Shown: positions 53,487 through 63,327 of the stretch, one piece after another
Layout: each line of letters starts with the position of its first letter
Position numbering within the stretch: the first letter of the stretch is position 1
Assembly (NCBI RefSeq): GCF_900112065.1
Contig: NZ_FOKE01000014.1
Span: 124,001-188,000 of the forward strand
DNA from: Cohnella sp. OV330
Lineage (GTDB): Bacteria; Bacillota; Bacilli; Paenibacillales; Paenibacillaceae
Direction: 5' to 3'
Length of the DNA stretch: 64,000 nt
Notes under the pieces: model-generated
The model's input: only the letters and a program-made list of their open reading frames with translations
The model's database searches: none
Told to the model about the DNA's origin: nothing
Position numbers and translations under genes: made by a program

Positions 53487-56400
53487 TTATAGCTGATTCG
53501 CCCACTTCCGCAATATGCCGGCTTGCTCGGCCGTCAGCTTCTTGCCGGCGAGCGCGGCGACCGATTGATTATAGGCGTTCAAAATCCCGCTTTTAGCGGC
53601 TTCATCGCCTCTTTCCTCGGCCTGTTCCGCCAGCTTGAGCTGGGCGCATAGCGCCAGCGCCACACCCTGGTTCGTGCCCAGGAACGCGTCGGAGATTGCG
53701 CACAGGCTGTCATAATCCGCATACGCCTCGTAGCCGAATTCCGCCGATGCCTCGTTGCCTGCAACGTCGGACGCTTTCGCCGTCACGGCGTTCGCGCCAG
53801 GCGCAAGCTCGTAGGCGGGCAAGTCTACGAGCGGTTGTCCGCAATTGTCCGACGCGATGCCGGAGAGCGAATCGGCAGCCGCGCAGCCGATCGTCGCGCG
53901 CTGGTCGATCCTGAATTTTGCGGCGCCGGTCATCGTTATTGTCGGCGCGGTCTTGTCGATATGGATGTCTAGCGTGCGCGGCGATTCTTTGTTATAGGCG
54001 CGATCCTCCGCGAAGTAGGTAATCGTCGTCTTCCCTTCGGCCGTTACGCGAAATGTCGTCGTATCGCCGGCCGTCGTGACCGGCTCCCCGTTCATCGCTC
54101 CGTAGACGGCATAGGTGACGGACGCGACGCCGCTCCCGGCTATATCCGTCGCCCGGACGGTTACGTCCGCATCCTCGTTAATCCACCCCTGTGCATTCGG
54201 ATCCGGCGACACCCTCGCCGTCGATACCGGCGCGTCGGTATCCGCCTTCGATACATAAAAATCGTCGTAGTAGGCATCGGCGATATTGTAGCGCGTCGTC
54301 ACGGCGATCAGCCTTGCGTAGACAGCGCCGGCAGGCGCGGCGCCCGATAAGACGACATCTTGCCACTGCTGAAGCCGGCTCTCGTCGAGATGAACCTGCA
54401 GCGTGCCGATCTCGGCGTCGCTTGCGTTATAGAAGCGGAACATGAAGCTCGGCTGTCCGGATTGGATGTAAATTTTCATGCCGGCCGAATAAACTTTTCC
54501 CGGTTCGACCGGAATCTTGTCGCTCTGCAGCGCGACCGAGGCCGTCCGCAGCGTGTCCTTGATATTCAGGCTCTTCGCGCCTGAAAAAGCGCGATCCCCG
54601 CCGACGGCATAGCTATAGCCGCTGCCGACCGCGAACATCGGGCTCCATCCCGGGACCGCTCCGGCGGTTCCTGCCTCTTCGAAGCCCGCGTTCGCGACCG
54701 TGAGCGGGACGCCCGCCGGCGGCGCCTTGATCTCGCCGTCTACCTGAATGCGATACAAAATCGTATTGGTCGCCGCATCCGTCATATATAGATCGCCGTC
54801 GCCGCCCAGCTCGAACCGGGAGGCGTCGGCGATCGTACGGTAATCCAGCGTCTTTGGATCGACGACCGTCAGCTTGTTATTGAACAGGACGTACAGCAGT
54901 CCGTCCGCCGACCAGCGGAGCTGGAAGTGCGCCCACTCCGAATAGCTTAACTTCGGATATATTTTTTTGCTTTTGACGATCTCGTAGGTGTCCGGATCGA
55001 GCGCGAAAATATACTCGTTCGAGGCGCCCCAAATGAGGCCGTCCGGGCCTTCTGACAGGTCGCCGATGAAGATCGGATGGTCGAGACCGGATACGCGCAG
55101 CGGGAATTCCGTTATTTTCTTGTCGCCCGCGACGTCCCACACGAAAATTTTGGCCTCCGTTTCGGTCGGCACGGAGCCCAGACCGCCGCGGATCGTCGTC
55201 GAGCCGAATAGCTTGCCGTTATGATAGGCGAGGCTGAGCACGCTCTGATTTTGCACGACGTTCCGATGCACCGTGCCGGTGCCGGTCGCCGGATCATAGA
55301 CGGTCAACGAGCCGCCCAGCGTGCCGTACGTCGGGATCGTCGCGATGTACAGCTTGCCTTCCGCGGCCGTCATATTAACGAGACGCTCCTGGTCATCGCC
55401 CAGCTCGAACACCCGCTTCGGATTGTTCTCTCCCGGCGCGGCGTTCCGATCGAATGCGTAGAGCGCGCCCTCCGGGTAGACGCCGAAGTACATCTTGTCC
55501 CCTAGCGGGTAGATGCTGTCCGCTTGTCCCATCGCATAGGACGTGACGGACAGATCCGACGGATCGATCGCCGCGCCGCGGCTCGTCTGCACGCCGCTTA
55601 CGAACAGCTTGCCGTCGGGCGCGGACTGAATCCGATCCACCACGCCGGGCGTGCCGGGAATGACCGACGGATACAGATGCACCTGCTTGGTCTCGATGTT
55701 CATGATGGCGACGCCGCCGTCGAATCTCACGGTCACGAGATTTTTGCCCGGCAGCTCCGGATGGTTCGGAAACTCGACCCAATCGGCGCCGCGGAGGCCG
55801 CTTCCGTAGGTCATCCCGGTCAGTTCCACTTCATGCGTCGCCAGATCGAACGTCTTCAGCTGCTTGTCGGACATAAAGTAGATTTTGCCGTCCAGCGAAT
55901 CCGTCTCGTGAAGCCCGGTGACGTTGTCCAGCACGACGTCCAGCCACGACTGCGTCTCGGTATCGTACACATACCCCGGGCCAGGCACGCCGGTCCCGTC
56001 CGTATATCGGGCGAACAGGTAGCGATCGTCGATCGTATCGAGGTCGTAGACCGTGTCCTTGCCCGCCGGCACGGACAGCGCTGCCGCGATATCGGTCTTT
56101 TCCCCCGTCGCCAGGTTTACCTTGACGATCTGACGGTGAGCCGTGCCCGCGTACACGTTACCGCCCTGGTAAGCGATGGACCTGACGTATTCTTGCGGGA
56201 TGTTGCCGATGACGCGACCGTAATCCTTGGTCTCCTGGGTCTCCGGGTCGTATCGGTACACCTTCCCGCCCGGATACGTGCCGACATAGACCCGACCCTG
56301 GTCGTCCGTCGTGATGCTCATCGGCCAAGACTCTCCGCTGAACGTCGCGACGACCTGCGGAATATGCGTGACCGGCGAGTAACTCCACAGCCGCGATCCG

Positions 56401-56756
56401 CTGCCGTCCGCGGCGATATAGACCGTACCGTCCGGCGCGACGGTATGCGCCCAGGAGCTTTCCGACGGCGCGATCGGAATGCTTCTCAGCAGCTTGTAGT
56501 CGTCGAGGTCGATGACGTTAAGATGGCCGGGCTTGCCTTTGGAGGTCGTGTATAGCACGGGGCGTCCTTCTTCCTCGCCTACCGTGCCGTTAAAGATCGA
56601 GACGGTGTAATTCAGCGGAGGCAGCAACTCCTCGGGACTGCCATACGTTTTTTGGGACAGCCTGCTCTCTTCCGCGTATCCTTTTCCGCCGCCGATGCCC
56701 GCCAGCCCCGACCACAAAACGACGACCGCCAGCGCGACTGCCAACCTGCATCGCAT
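53487..56756 (-). CDS. Secreted beta-propeller protein with CBM- and FIMAH-type domains
   Basis: The 1089-residue protein has a signal peptide (to about 28) and a long beta-propeller-like N-terminal part (about 40-690) of repeated DG(K/T)xY and YVGTYPGG-type blades. It is followed by a CBM4/9-like jelly roll (about 700-845), Ig-like and HYR-like beta domains (about 850-1010) and a C-terminal FIMAH domain (about 1015-1089) with the ...NAYNQSVAAL...KKLT landmark. FIMAH domains occur at the ends of Paenibacillaceae cell-surface and polysaccharide-active proteins. ATG 56756 follows GAGGGGAG and starts at the signal peptide. Confidence 0.8.
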   Translation of the reverse strand: MRCRLAVALAVVVLWSGLAGIGGGKGYAEESRLSQKTYGSPEELLPPLNYTVSIFNGTVGEEEGRPVLYTTSKGKPGHLNVIDLDDYKLLRSIPIAPSESSWAHTVAPDGTVYIAADGSGSRLWSYSPVTHIPQVVATFSGESWPMSITTDDQGRVYVGTYPGGKVYRYDPETQETKDYGRVIGNIPQEYVRSIAYQGGNVYAGTAHRQIVKVNLATGEKTDIAAALSVPAGKDTVYDLDTIDDRYLFARYTDGTGVPGPGYVYDTETQSWLDVVLDNVTGLHETDSLDGKIYFMSDKQLKTFDLATHEVELTGMTYGSGLRGADWVEFPNHPELPGKNLVTVRFDGGVAIMNIETKQVHLYPSVIPGTPGVVDRIQSAPDGKLFVSGVQTSRGAAIDPSDLSVTSYAMGQADSIYPLGDKMYFGVYPEGALYAFDRNAAPGENNPKRVFELGDDQERLVNMTAAEGKLYIATIPTYGTLGGSLTVYDPATGTGTVHRNVVQNQSVLSLAYHNGKLFGSTTIRGGLGSVPTETEAKIFVWDVAGDKKITEFPLRVSGLDHPIFIGDLSEGPDGLIWGASNEYIFALDPDTYEIVKSKKIYPKLSYSEWAHFQLRWSADGLLYVLFNNKLTVVDPKTLDYRTIADASRFELGGDGDLYMTDAATNTILYRIQVDGEIKAPPAGVPLTVANAGFEEAGTAGAVPGWSPMFAVGSGYSYAVGGDRAFSGAKSLNIKDTLRTASVALQSDKIPVEPGKVYSAGMKIYIQSGQPSFMFRFYNASDAEIGTLQVHLDESRLQQWQDVVLSGAAPAGAVYARLIAVTTRYNIADAYYDDFYVSKADTDAPVSTARVSPDPNAQGWINEDADVTVRATDIAGSGVASVTYAVYGAMNGEPVTTAGDTTTFRVTAEGKTTITYFAEDRAYNKESPRTLDIHIDKTAPTITMTGAAKFRIDQRATIGCAAADSLSGIASDNCGQPLVDLPAYELAPGANAVTAKASDVAGNEASAEFGYEAYADYDSLCAISDAFLGTNQGVALALCAQLKLAEQAEERGDEAAKSGILNAYNQSVAALAGKKLTAEQAGILRKWANQL

Positions 56757-57044
56757 AAATGCATCTCTCCCCTCAGGCATGCAGAGTTCGCGACCCTGCT
56801 GCAGCCCAGAGTATAGGAAAGAGCGGCAGGCCCGTAAAGGAAGCGTTTTCTATTTTATTCGATTTTTCGCGCGCCGACCGTTGCGAACAGCCCTGAACCC
56901 AATGGAATCAAGGCTTCCGCCGGTGTGGCATTTGCTAAGGATGTGGATTATGGTCAAATTGTCGGCATTGGCCGATTATCCGCGCAAGAGCCGGCCAGCG
57001 CTTGCCCCTGACCGGCTGTTCGTCGCGGATGTGCGGATAAAGCT
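56757..57044. other. Gene-free stretch before the agarase-like gene stop
   Basis: Nothing convincing. A hairpin at about 56990-57025 (AGCCGG/CCGGCT) lies past the 57045 gene stop but has no T-run. Confidence 0.3.
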
Positions 57045-59864
57045 TTAATCGGATGCGATCAGGCTCAGCGAGAGCGTCGACGTTCTTCCGCTTCGGCTGG
57101 TCGCAACGACCTCTATCGCGTTAGATCCTTCCGTCAGATTCAGCGGAACTTGAAATACGTTCACGTAGCGCGTGCTGTAAGGCGTCGTCTGCATCGCGCC
57201 ATTCAGCGTAACCTGCAGCTTCACGCCTTCGTTCGATCGGCCGTTAAGCAGGTAGCTGCCGCTCGGAACGGCGCTGCCGTCCGTTTCGTCCAGCCCGACT
57301 TCGGGATCTTCGGAGCCGCTCGAAGAGACGGGGTTATGCGTCGCGCCGAACGGATCCTCGGAAGCTAACGAGAATTTTACGGCGTCGGCAATCGTATACT
57401 CGGTAGTGGAAGTCGACGTTATCTTTACATACTGATCCGTCCCGGTCTCGAACGGATAGGTGCCGATCAACACCCATTGATTGCCGTTCGTCTTCTGATT
57501 CACGGTTTTCGTCGTATCGATCCCGCCGTCGTATCCGATCTCCAATCGGGCGGAGCCGGCGCGGTCAGCGCTTGCATTCCACAGCATATAGACGTTGTAC
57601 TCGCCCGGAATCGTGACGTACGGCGTCCACGTCGCCTGCTTGTTGGCCAGTTTGTTGCTGTGGACGTAGTCTTCGCCAAAGCGGGATGCCGAGTAGGCGC
57701 TGGTCACCCAGCCCGCGCCGGCGGCAAATCCCGAGTCTCGATTGTCGACGATAATGTCCAACGGCTCCTCGGGCAGCGTCGGGTTCGAGGCGTCCCCGTG
57801 AACGGCCTCCAGGCCGGCATTGGTCGTTTTCATGATGGCGATCATATCGGCATACGGCTGATCCTGCTGATTGAGCAGTCCGATGTTGAAATTCTCGCCG
57901 TCCTTCCGTCCGGTTACGGCTTGATCGTAGTAGGAGAACCACCCGGAGCCGACGAAGAGCGGGTTGCGCAGCTGACTTTCCGTAAAGGCTTTGTAGCTGA
58001 GCCCCCGGTCCGCGACCGTCGGGACGCTCGTTGCCGCATTTACCGCAGACAGACCGTGCTGGGCCGCGCTGAACGTATACTCCAAGTTAAGCAGCGGTTT
58101 GCCGAATTCCTGGTAGCGCGCCATCCAATTCGGATCTTTCGTATAGTTGTCGACCGAGAACGCGTCAACGTATTCCATCGATGCGGCATCCCAATCGAGG
58201 CTGGTGCGCCAGGTCGGCACGATCGACGAACCCAGAAATAAATGGTTCGTATCGTACCGGTCGATAATCGTTTTGACCGTCGAATAGAACGTTCTGGACG
58301 CAAGCTGGATATAAGCCGACACATCAGCGGCCGGCACCTTGGACAGCGTGATCGGAACCGCTTTCAAAGCTTCGAAAGAGGACGCATTCGTTCCCAAAAT
58401 CTGATTGGCCTCCGCGAGATTCTGACCATGCCTTTGGGCGAACAGATCGACGAACCTTCCCTTCGCGGGCGAATCCGCGCCGAGGGCCAGTACCTTCGCG
58501 ACGATGTCGGAGCTCCATCCGGCTTCATTGTCGTACGTATAGCCGATGAGCCACGGATCGCTCGCCGCCGCCTGAAGCTGAGGCTGAAGCGAAGTCTCGA
58601 TGATCGATTCGGCCTGCGGATCGAACACGTCGTACGTCCAATCGATTCTGGTTAGATTCGGCGGGTCCTGCAGCACCATGATATAAGGAAACGTAACCGT
58701 ATTCGGCTTCGACCATTTGCTGAACGCGTTGAATCCCCAATCGATCAGCCTCTTTTTCGTGATGTCCTCCCACTTCGCTTCATAATCGCTGCCGTACTTT
58801 TTCATAATATTCGCCGTCACGAAGCTGACCCGCTCGCCGTTGGCGTCATTGGAGTAGGCGTCCGCATAGGTCACAGGGTCGGGGAGCTCCTCGAAAACCC
58901 TTCGCGGCGTCCCGTCCGCCTTCTTTAGCGGCGTCCCGTATCCCCATTCCCAGATGCTGGTCGTATCGACGCCCTTCAAAATAAAAGGGTACCCGTCCGG
59001 CGTAATAAACCACCAAATGCCGCCGATCTGCTGAAGCCTGAAGTAGCCGCTCGCGGTCTGCCTCTCCATCGCTTTGATCCCGCCGTACGGATCGTAGACG
59101 TCCTTATCCAGCTCGACGTCATCGAGCGCGGCGGCTTCCGCCGCATATTCCTGCTGCAGCTGGGCGTCCGTCGTCACCTTGCCCGGCCAATCCTCGTAAA
59201 TCCACTGCCCGTAGCGGTCCGCCATCATGCCGTCCTTTTTCATTTCCGCCTGCAGCTCCGCGGCGGTCAACGCCGGTCCGGGATTGGCGCCTTCCTCTCC
59301 GACGCCGCGGTAGATCTGCACCTCGCTTAACGGAATGTGCTGATAGGCATGAGCGCGCTTCATGTCGATGACGATAAACCGGGCGACGGCGTCGTGAAGC
59401 GGAAAGTTGACGGCGTAATTGAGCGCGCTTCCGGTCCTGACATGCTTCCCCGCCAAATAATAATAGTCGGCATTCGCCTCCGATCGGTATTTCACGGTGA
59501 TTTCCTTAAATCCCCAGTAAGCGTTCAAAGAATTCATGACGACGTTAATCCGGTCCAGCGGATAATCCTTCAGCAGATCGAATACGACCTGCACCGTTCC
59601 GGGCAGGCTTCCGTTGCCCATCCATCCGGCATAGGTCGTCGTCGACCCATCGAGCAGCTTGCCTGTCGATGCGGGGATGATCCCCGTTGCGTTGTAATCC
59701 GGGGAGCTCCCCGCGTTCGGCGCGAGGCTGAAATAATAATTGCCGGTCCGGAGCACGGCGCCAGGCTGTTCGCCATGAATGCGGGCGGTCGGAACCAGAA
59801 ATGCGGCTGCCAATACGAAAGCCAGGAGGAGCGGCCAAAAACGAAACGGATGCCGGGTTTCCAT
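57045..59864 (-). CDS. Secreted agarase-like glycoside hydrolase
   Basis: The 939-residue protein has a signal peptide (to about 32), an F5/8-type (discoidin-like) N-terminal region (about 40-190) and a TIM-barrel glycosidase domain (about 270-690) opening with WWFITPDGYPFILKGVD, which matches GH50/agarase-like enzymes; acidic active-site residues are expected in YTYDNEAGW and LLNLEYTF. A C-terminal golvesin/CBM-like beta domain (about 735-845) and a final Ig-like domain follow. GAGGAGG precedes the ATG. The exact substrate (agarose-like or other galactan) is uncertain. Confidence 0.82.
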   Translation of the reverse strand: METRHPFRFWPLLLAFVLAAAFLVPTARIHGEQPGAVLRTGNYYFSLAPNAGSSPDYNATGIIPASTGKLLDGSTTTYAGWMGNGSLPGTVQVVFDLLKDYPLDRINVVMNSLNAYWGFKEITVKYRSEANADYYYLAGKHVRTGSALNYAVNFPLHDAVARFIVIDMKRAHAYQHIPLSEVQIYRGVGEEGANPGPALTAAELQAEMKKDGMMADRYGQWIYEDWPGKVTTDAQLQQEYAAEAAALDDVELDKDVYDPYGGIKAMERQTASGYFRLQQIGGIWWFITPDGYPFILKGVDTTSIWEWGYGTPLKKADGTPRRVFEELPDPVTYADAYSNDANGERVSFVTANIMKKYGSDYEAKWEDITKKRLIDWGFNAFSKWSKPNTVTFPYIMVLQDPPNLTRIDWTYDVFDPQAESIIETSLQPQLQAAASDPWLIGYTYDNEAGWSSDIVAKVLALGADSPAKGRFVDLFAQRHGQNLAEANQILGTNASSFEALKAVPITLSKVPAADVSAYIQLASRTFYSTVKTIIDRYDTNHLFLGSSIVPTWRTSLDWDAASMEYVDAFSVDNYTKDPNWMARYQEFGKPLLNLEYTFSAAQHGLSAVNAATSVPTVADRGLSYKAFTESQLRNPLFVGSGWFSYYDQAVTGRKDGENFNIGLLNQQDQPYADMIAIMKTTNAGLEAVHGDASNPTLPEEPLDIIVDNRDSGFAAGAGWVTSAYSASRFGEDYVHSNKLANKQATWTPYVTIPGEYNVYMLWNASADRAGSARLEIGYDGGIDTTKTVNQKTNGNQWVLIGTYPFETGTDQYVKITSTSTTEYTIADAVKFSLASEDPFGATHNPVSSSGSEDPEVGLDETDGSAVPSGSYLLNGRSNEGVKLQVTLNGAMQTTPYSTRYVNVFQVPLNLTEGSNAIEVVATSRSGRTSTLSLSLIASD

Positions 59865-59909
59865 GATGCGTTCGCCTCCTCATAGTCACTTGCCTAAGCG
59901 ATAAAAAAG

Positions 59910-59944
59910 AAAGCACCGTAGACGGGATTCGTCTGCAGTGCTTT
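59910..59944 (-). terminator. Terminator after the second PhyH-family gene
   Basis: AAAGCAC/GTGCTTT with inner AGACG/CGTCT pairing, followed on the minus strand by TTTTTT. Confidence 0.8.
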
Positions 59945-59967
59945 CCGCGGATTAAACTGCGTGCGAG

Positions 59968-60810
59968 TCAGGCCTGGTAAAACGCCTTGAGCGGCACCAT
60001 GGATTCTTGCGGGACATAATACTTGAACTTGTCGTCGCTGATGCTGCCGAGCAGCTGCCGTCGGACCGGGTCCGCGCCTTCAAGCAGCTTATCGGAAGCT
60101 TGATGGTAATCGATCGGCCGCATCCAGATCGGGCTGTAGCCCATGAACAGCTGGCGGCGGGTAAACGAAGACGTATTCGGCGCGCCGGCGTGCCAGACGT
60201 TTTGCGCGAACAGAAACACGTCTCCGGGCTTGCCGCACAGCTGCACCTCGTCCTCAAGCGCGATATTGACGTCTTTTTGGTTCGGATTAAACGGCTTTCT
60301 GTGACTTCCCGGAATCAGCTTCGTATTGCCGCGGTTCGGCTCCGACATATCGCTCAACACATAGCAAGCCTTAATATAATACGTAGCGGTCAGTCCGTTC
60401 GTCTTAGGGAACTGCGGATGCGGGCCGTCCTGGTGCCAATCGATAAAGCTGTTCGTCGCCGTTTGCTTCAGCTCGGGATTCGGCTTTCTCACCGTAAGAT
60501 GCGAGATATGAAGTTGGATGTTGTAGCCGAGCAGGTTCACGACCAGCGGGAGGATCGTCGGCTCGTCGATCAGCGACAGAAATTCCGGGTGGCGTTCCAC
60601 GCTGTTATAAATATTGTAGGATAGACTCTCCTCTTCCTCCGCCAACACGGCGTCGACCGCCTCGTTCAGCCGCCGCACCCGCTCCTCGATTAATACGCCG
60701 GGCAGCAGCAGATAGCCTTGCTCCTCGAACTGCTTTTTCAACGCCGGTATATCCAGCTGCTTGCGGTCGATCTCATGGCTCACTTCGCTTGCACCTCCGC
60801 CCTTATTCAT
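59968..60810 (-). CDS. Phytanoyl-CoA dioxygenase (PhyH)-family protein
   Basis: The 280-residue protein has the HxD iron motif in DWHQDGPHPQFP and a distal ARG/His region (NVWHAGAPNTSSFTRRQL) of Fe(II)/2-oxoglutarate dioxygenases. It overlaps the preceding substrate-binding gene as ATGA (start 60810), so it is coupled to a sugar importer; a GTG at 60783 with a better-spaced GGAGG is an alternative start. It differs from the PhyH protein at 49799 and is not a copy. The substrate is unknown. Confidence 0.87.
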   Translation of the reverse strand: MNKGGGASEVSHEIDRKQLDIPALKKQFEEQGYLLLPGVLIEERVRRLNEAVDAVLAEEEESLSYNIYNSVERHPEFLSLIDEPTILPLVVNLLGYNIQLHISHLTVRKPNPELKQTATNSFIDWHQDGPHPQFPKTNGLTATYYIKACYVLSDMSEPNRGNTKLIPGSHRKPFNPNQKDVNIALEDEVQLCGKPGDVFLFAQNVWHAGAPNTSSFTRRQLFMGYSPIWMRPIDYHQASDKLLEGADPVRRQLLGSISDDKFKYYVPQESMVPLKAFYQA

Positions 60811-62396
60811 TTATTTCCATAGCCGAGCGCGGTGAGCTGCGCCTGAGCCGCGTCCATGAATAGCTTATACTTCATCGTCGTTTCGAGCGTTTTCAGGAAT
60901 TTGTCGTATTCGCCCAAGTCCCGCTGCCCGTACGCGAACTTCGCCAGCTCTTCCTTGATATACCGGTCCGCGTCGGACGCGACGTAGCCTTCCGGCAGAT
61001 CGACGAAGCCGTTCAGCGTTTGAATGCGCGGCTGATCGTTGGCGAACTTGATAAATTCGGCTTGCGGCACGAATTTCGTTTGCAAATACGACATTTCGGG
61101 ACGGCCGGTGAACTGGTACAGCCACGAATAGCCGACCTCGCCCGCCTTATCCGTCATGACGATTTTGTCGCCGTCCTTCGTAAAGTGCGTTCCTTCGACG
61201 CCGAACTGCACGAGCAGCGATCCGCCTTTCGGATCGGACACGTAATTCAGCAGGTCGAATACGCGCTGCAGCTTCTCGGGGTCCTTCTCGAGCGCCTTCG
61301 GAATCGCGTACCGCCCCGGCGTATTGCCGATTTCCCAGGATCCGTCGAATTTCCCGGCCGGTCCTGCCGGCGGCTCCATTTGAATCCATTCCGCCTTCGG
61401 GTTGACCGCCTTGATCTGCTCGATCATGTTTTCCTTCGTCATGTTCGGCCAGTCGATCCAGACGATGCCGGCCTGGCCTTTGAACGCTTTCTCTTGATGC
61501 TGAAGCGCCGTATTGGCAAGCAGCTCCGGATCGACGGAACCCGTGTCGATCATCTCCTTGATGAAGGCGAGCGCGTCCTTCATGGCCGGGTCGTAAAGCG
61601 CGTTCATCAGCTTGCCGTCTTTCTCGTAGATCGAGCCCGGCGAACCGACGCCGAAGGCGCCGAATACCGGCGCGAACGCCCCGTTCAGCTCGCCTCCCGT
61701 CAGGCCGAACGTATCCTTCTTTCCGTTTTTGTCCGGATCGTCGTTCGTAAAGGCGGCCGCGACGGTTTTCAAATCCTCAATGGTTTTGGGCACCTCCAGA
61801 TTCAGGCTGTCAAGCCAATCCTTGCGGATGAAGTACGTATTGTACGGAATTTGCGAGCTTTTGGATATCGCGTATATTTTCCCGTCGACCGCGCCCTTCT
61901 TGACGTTTTCCTCTCCGATAAATTCGCTCGCCTGCTTCAGCCGGTCCATATAGGGCGTCAAATCCAGAAGCAAGCCCTGCTTGGAAAATTCGATCAGCTG
62001 CTGGCGGTCGAGCGCGAACAAATCCGGGAAATTACCGGATGCCATCCGGACGTTCAGCTGGTTTTTGTAGTCGTCGCCGGAGGCGTATACGGTCAGGTTA
62101 AAGTCGACGTTCAGCGCTTTGTCCAGTTCCTTCTTGATGATGTCCTGGTCCGGAGCGGGCAGATTGTTGCCGGTCTCGATGACCTCCAGCTTGATCTTTT
62201 TTCCGGAATCGGCGGTGGCTTGGGGCGTTGCGGCATCCGTGCTTGCCGGATTCGATGCGGACGACGAGCTTGAAGGCGAGTTTGAAGGCGACGATGAAGC
62301 CTCGCTGTCGCCTCCGTTGCCGCACCCGGAGACGACGGCGCCGAGCAAAGCGATTGACGACAAGAGCGCAGTCCGTTTGATCGATTTCGAGGACAT
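60807..62396 (-). CDS. LplA-type oligosaccharide ABC substrate-binding lipoprotein
   Basis: The 529-residue protein has a lipoprotein signal (LGAVVSGCGNGGDS, lipid-attached Cys25), a Ser/Asn/Pro-rich linker and the extended extracellular solute-binding fold of LplA-type lipoproteins. AAAGGGG precedes the ATG. It is encoded with the LplB- and LplC-type permeases and without an ATPase. The substrate is unknown but probably an oligosaccharide. Confidence 0.93.
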   Translation of the reverse strand: MSSKSIKRTALLSSIALLGAVVSGCGNGGDSEASSSPSNSPSSSSSASNPASTDAATPQATADSGKKIKLEVIETGNNLPAPDQDIIKKELDKALNVDFNLTVYASGDDYKNQLNVRMASGNFPDLFALDRQQLIEFSKQGLLLDLTPYMDRLKQASEFIGEENVKKGAVDGKIYAISKSSQIPYNTYFIRKDWLDSLNLEVPKTIEDLKTVAAAFTNDDPDKNGKKDTFGLTGGELNGAFAPVFGAFGVGSPGSIYEKDGKLMNALYDPAMKDALAFIKEMIDTGSVDPELLANTALQHQEKAFKGQAGIVWIDWPNMTKENMIEQIKAVNPKAEWIQMEPPAGPAGKFDGSWEIGNTPGRYAIPKALEKDPEKLQRVFDLLNYVSDPKGGSLLVQFGVEGTHFTKDGDKIVMTDKAGEVGYSWLYQFTGRPEMSYLQTKFVPQAEFIKFANDQPRIQTLNGFVDLPEGYVASDADRYIKEELAKFAYGQRDLGEYDKFLKTLETTMKYKLFMDAAQAQLTALGYGNK

Positions 62397-62466
62397 GACG
62401 AACCCCTTTCATACGCTATATTGGAGCGGCCGCCTTCGTCCGGCTGAGGGCCGGACGGCGACCGGG

Positions 62467-63327
62467 TCACCCTTTGATCGAGCCGAGCAGCATGCCTTTG
62501 GTAAAGTATTTTTGAATAAACGGATAGACGACGAGCACCGGCAAGCTGGCGATCATGACGGAGGCCATCTGCAGGGTTTGCGTTGGCGTGATGTTGTCGG
62601 CATTCTCGAGCGTCTGCTGGCTCTGCATGAGAATCTCGCGGACGATCACCTGCAGCGGGAACAGCGTCCGGTCGGTCACGTAGAAGATCGCCTGGAAAAA
62701 CTCGTTCCAGTGGCCGACGAGATAGAACAAACCGATCGTCATGATCACGGGAACCGACAGCGGGGTTACGATTTGAAACAGGATGCGAAACTCCTTCGCC
62801 CCGTCGATGCGGGCCGATTCGAACAGCTCCTCGGGCAAGCCCTCGAAAAAGCTTTTCATGATCAGGACATTGAAGCTCCAGATGGCATTCGGCAAGATCA
62901 TCGCCCAGATCGAGTCGATCAACCCGACGGACTTGACGATCAGGTAGGTCGGAATGAGGCCGCCGCTGAAAATAAGCGTGAAGACGATCATGAGCAGAAA
63001 GATTCGGCGTCCGGGCAGGTTTTTACGGCTGAGCGGGTATGCCATCAGTCCAGTCAAAATGAGGTTGACCGCGGTGCCTACGACGGTGATCAGCACGGTG
63101 ACTTTAAACGCCTGCGGCAAATTCGATTGCGTCAGCAGCGTCTTGTAAGCCGAAAACGTCACGTCCCTTGGGATGAGAATAAACCCGCCGTTGCGAAGCA
63201 CTTCTCCGAAGGGCGTGATCGATACGGAGATGACGTAGAGGATCGGGAAGATGGCCAGGAGGGCGCAAAAGACGAGAACGGCATAAACGAGGACGTTGAA
63301 CAGCCGGTCTTCCAGGCCTTTTACCAT
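62467..63327 (-). CDS. LplC-type carbohydrate ABC permease
   Basis: The 286-residue protein has six membrane helices and the EAA loop ESARIDGAKEFRILFQIVTPLS of CUT1 importers. ATG 63327 (MVKGLEDRL) has GGGGGAAGG just upstream; the longer frame by five codons lacks spacing. It overlaps the end of the LplB-type permease gene, and the two form the importer channel. Confidence 0.93.
   Translation of the reverse strand: MVKGLEDRLFNVLVYAVLVFCALLAIFPILYVISVSITPFGEVLRNGGFILIPRDVTFSAYKTLLTQSNLPQAFKVTVLITVVGTAVNLILTGLMAYPLSRKNLPGRRIFLLMIVFTLIFSGGLIPTYLIVKSVGLIDSIWAMILPNAIWSFNVLIMKSFFEGLPEELFESARIDGAKEFRILFQIVTPLSVPVIMTIGLFYLVGHWNEFFQAIFYVTDRTLFPLQVIVREILMQSQQTLENADNITPTQTLQMASVMIASLPVLVVYPFIQKYFTKGMLLGSIKG

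Noticed and set aside
56990..57025. Terminator after the agarase-like gene
   Set aside because: The hairpin is GC-rich but has no T-run, and pairing could be fortuitous.
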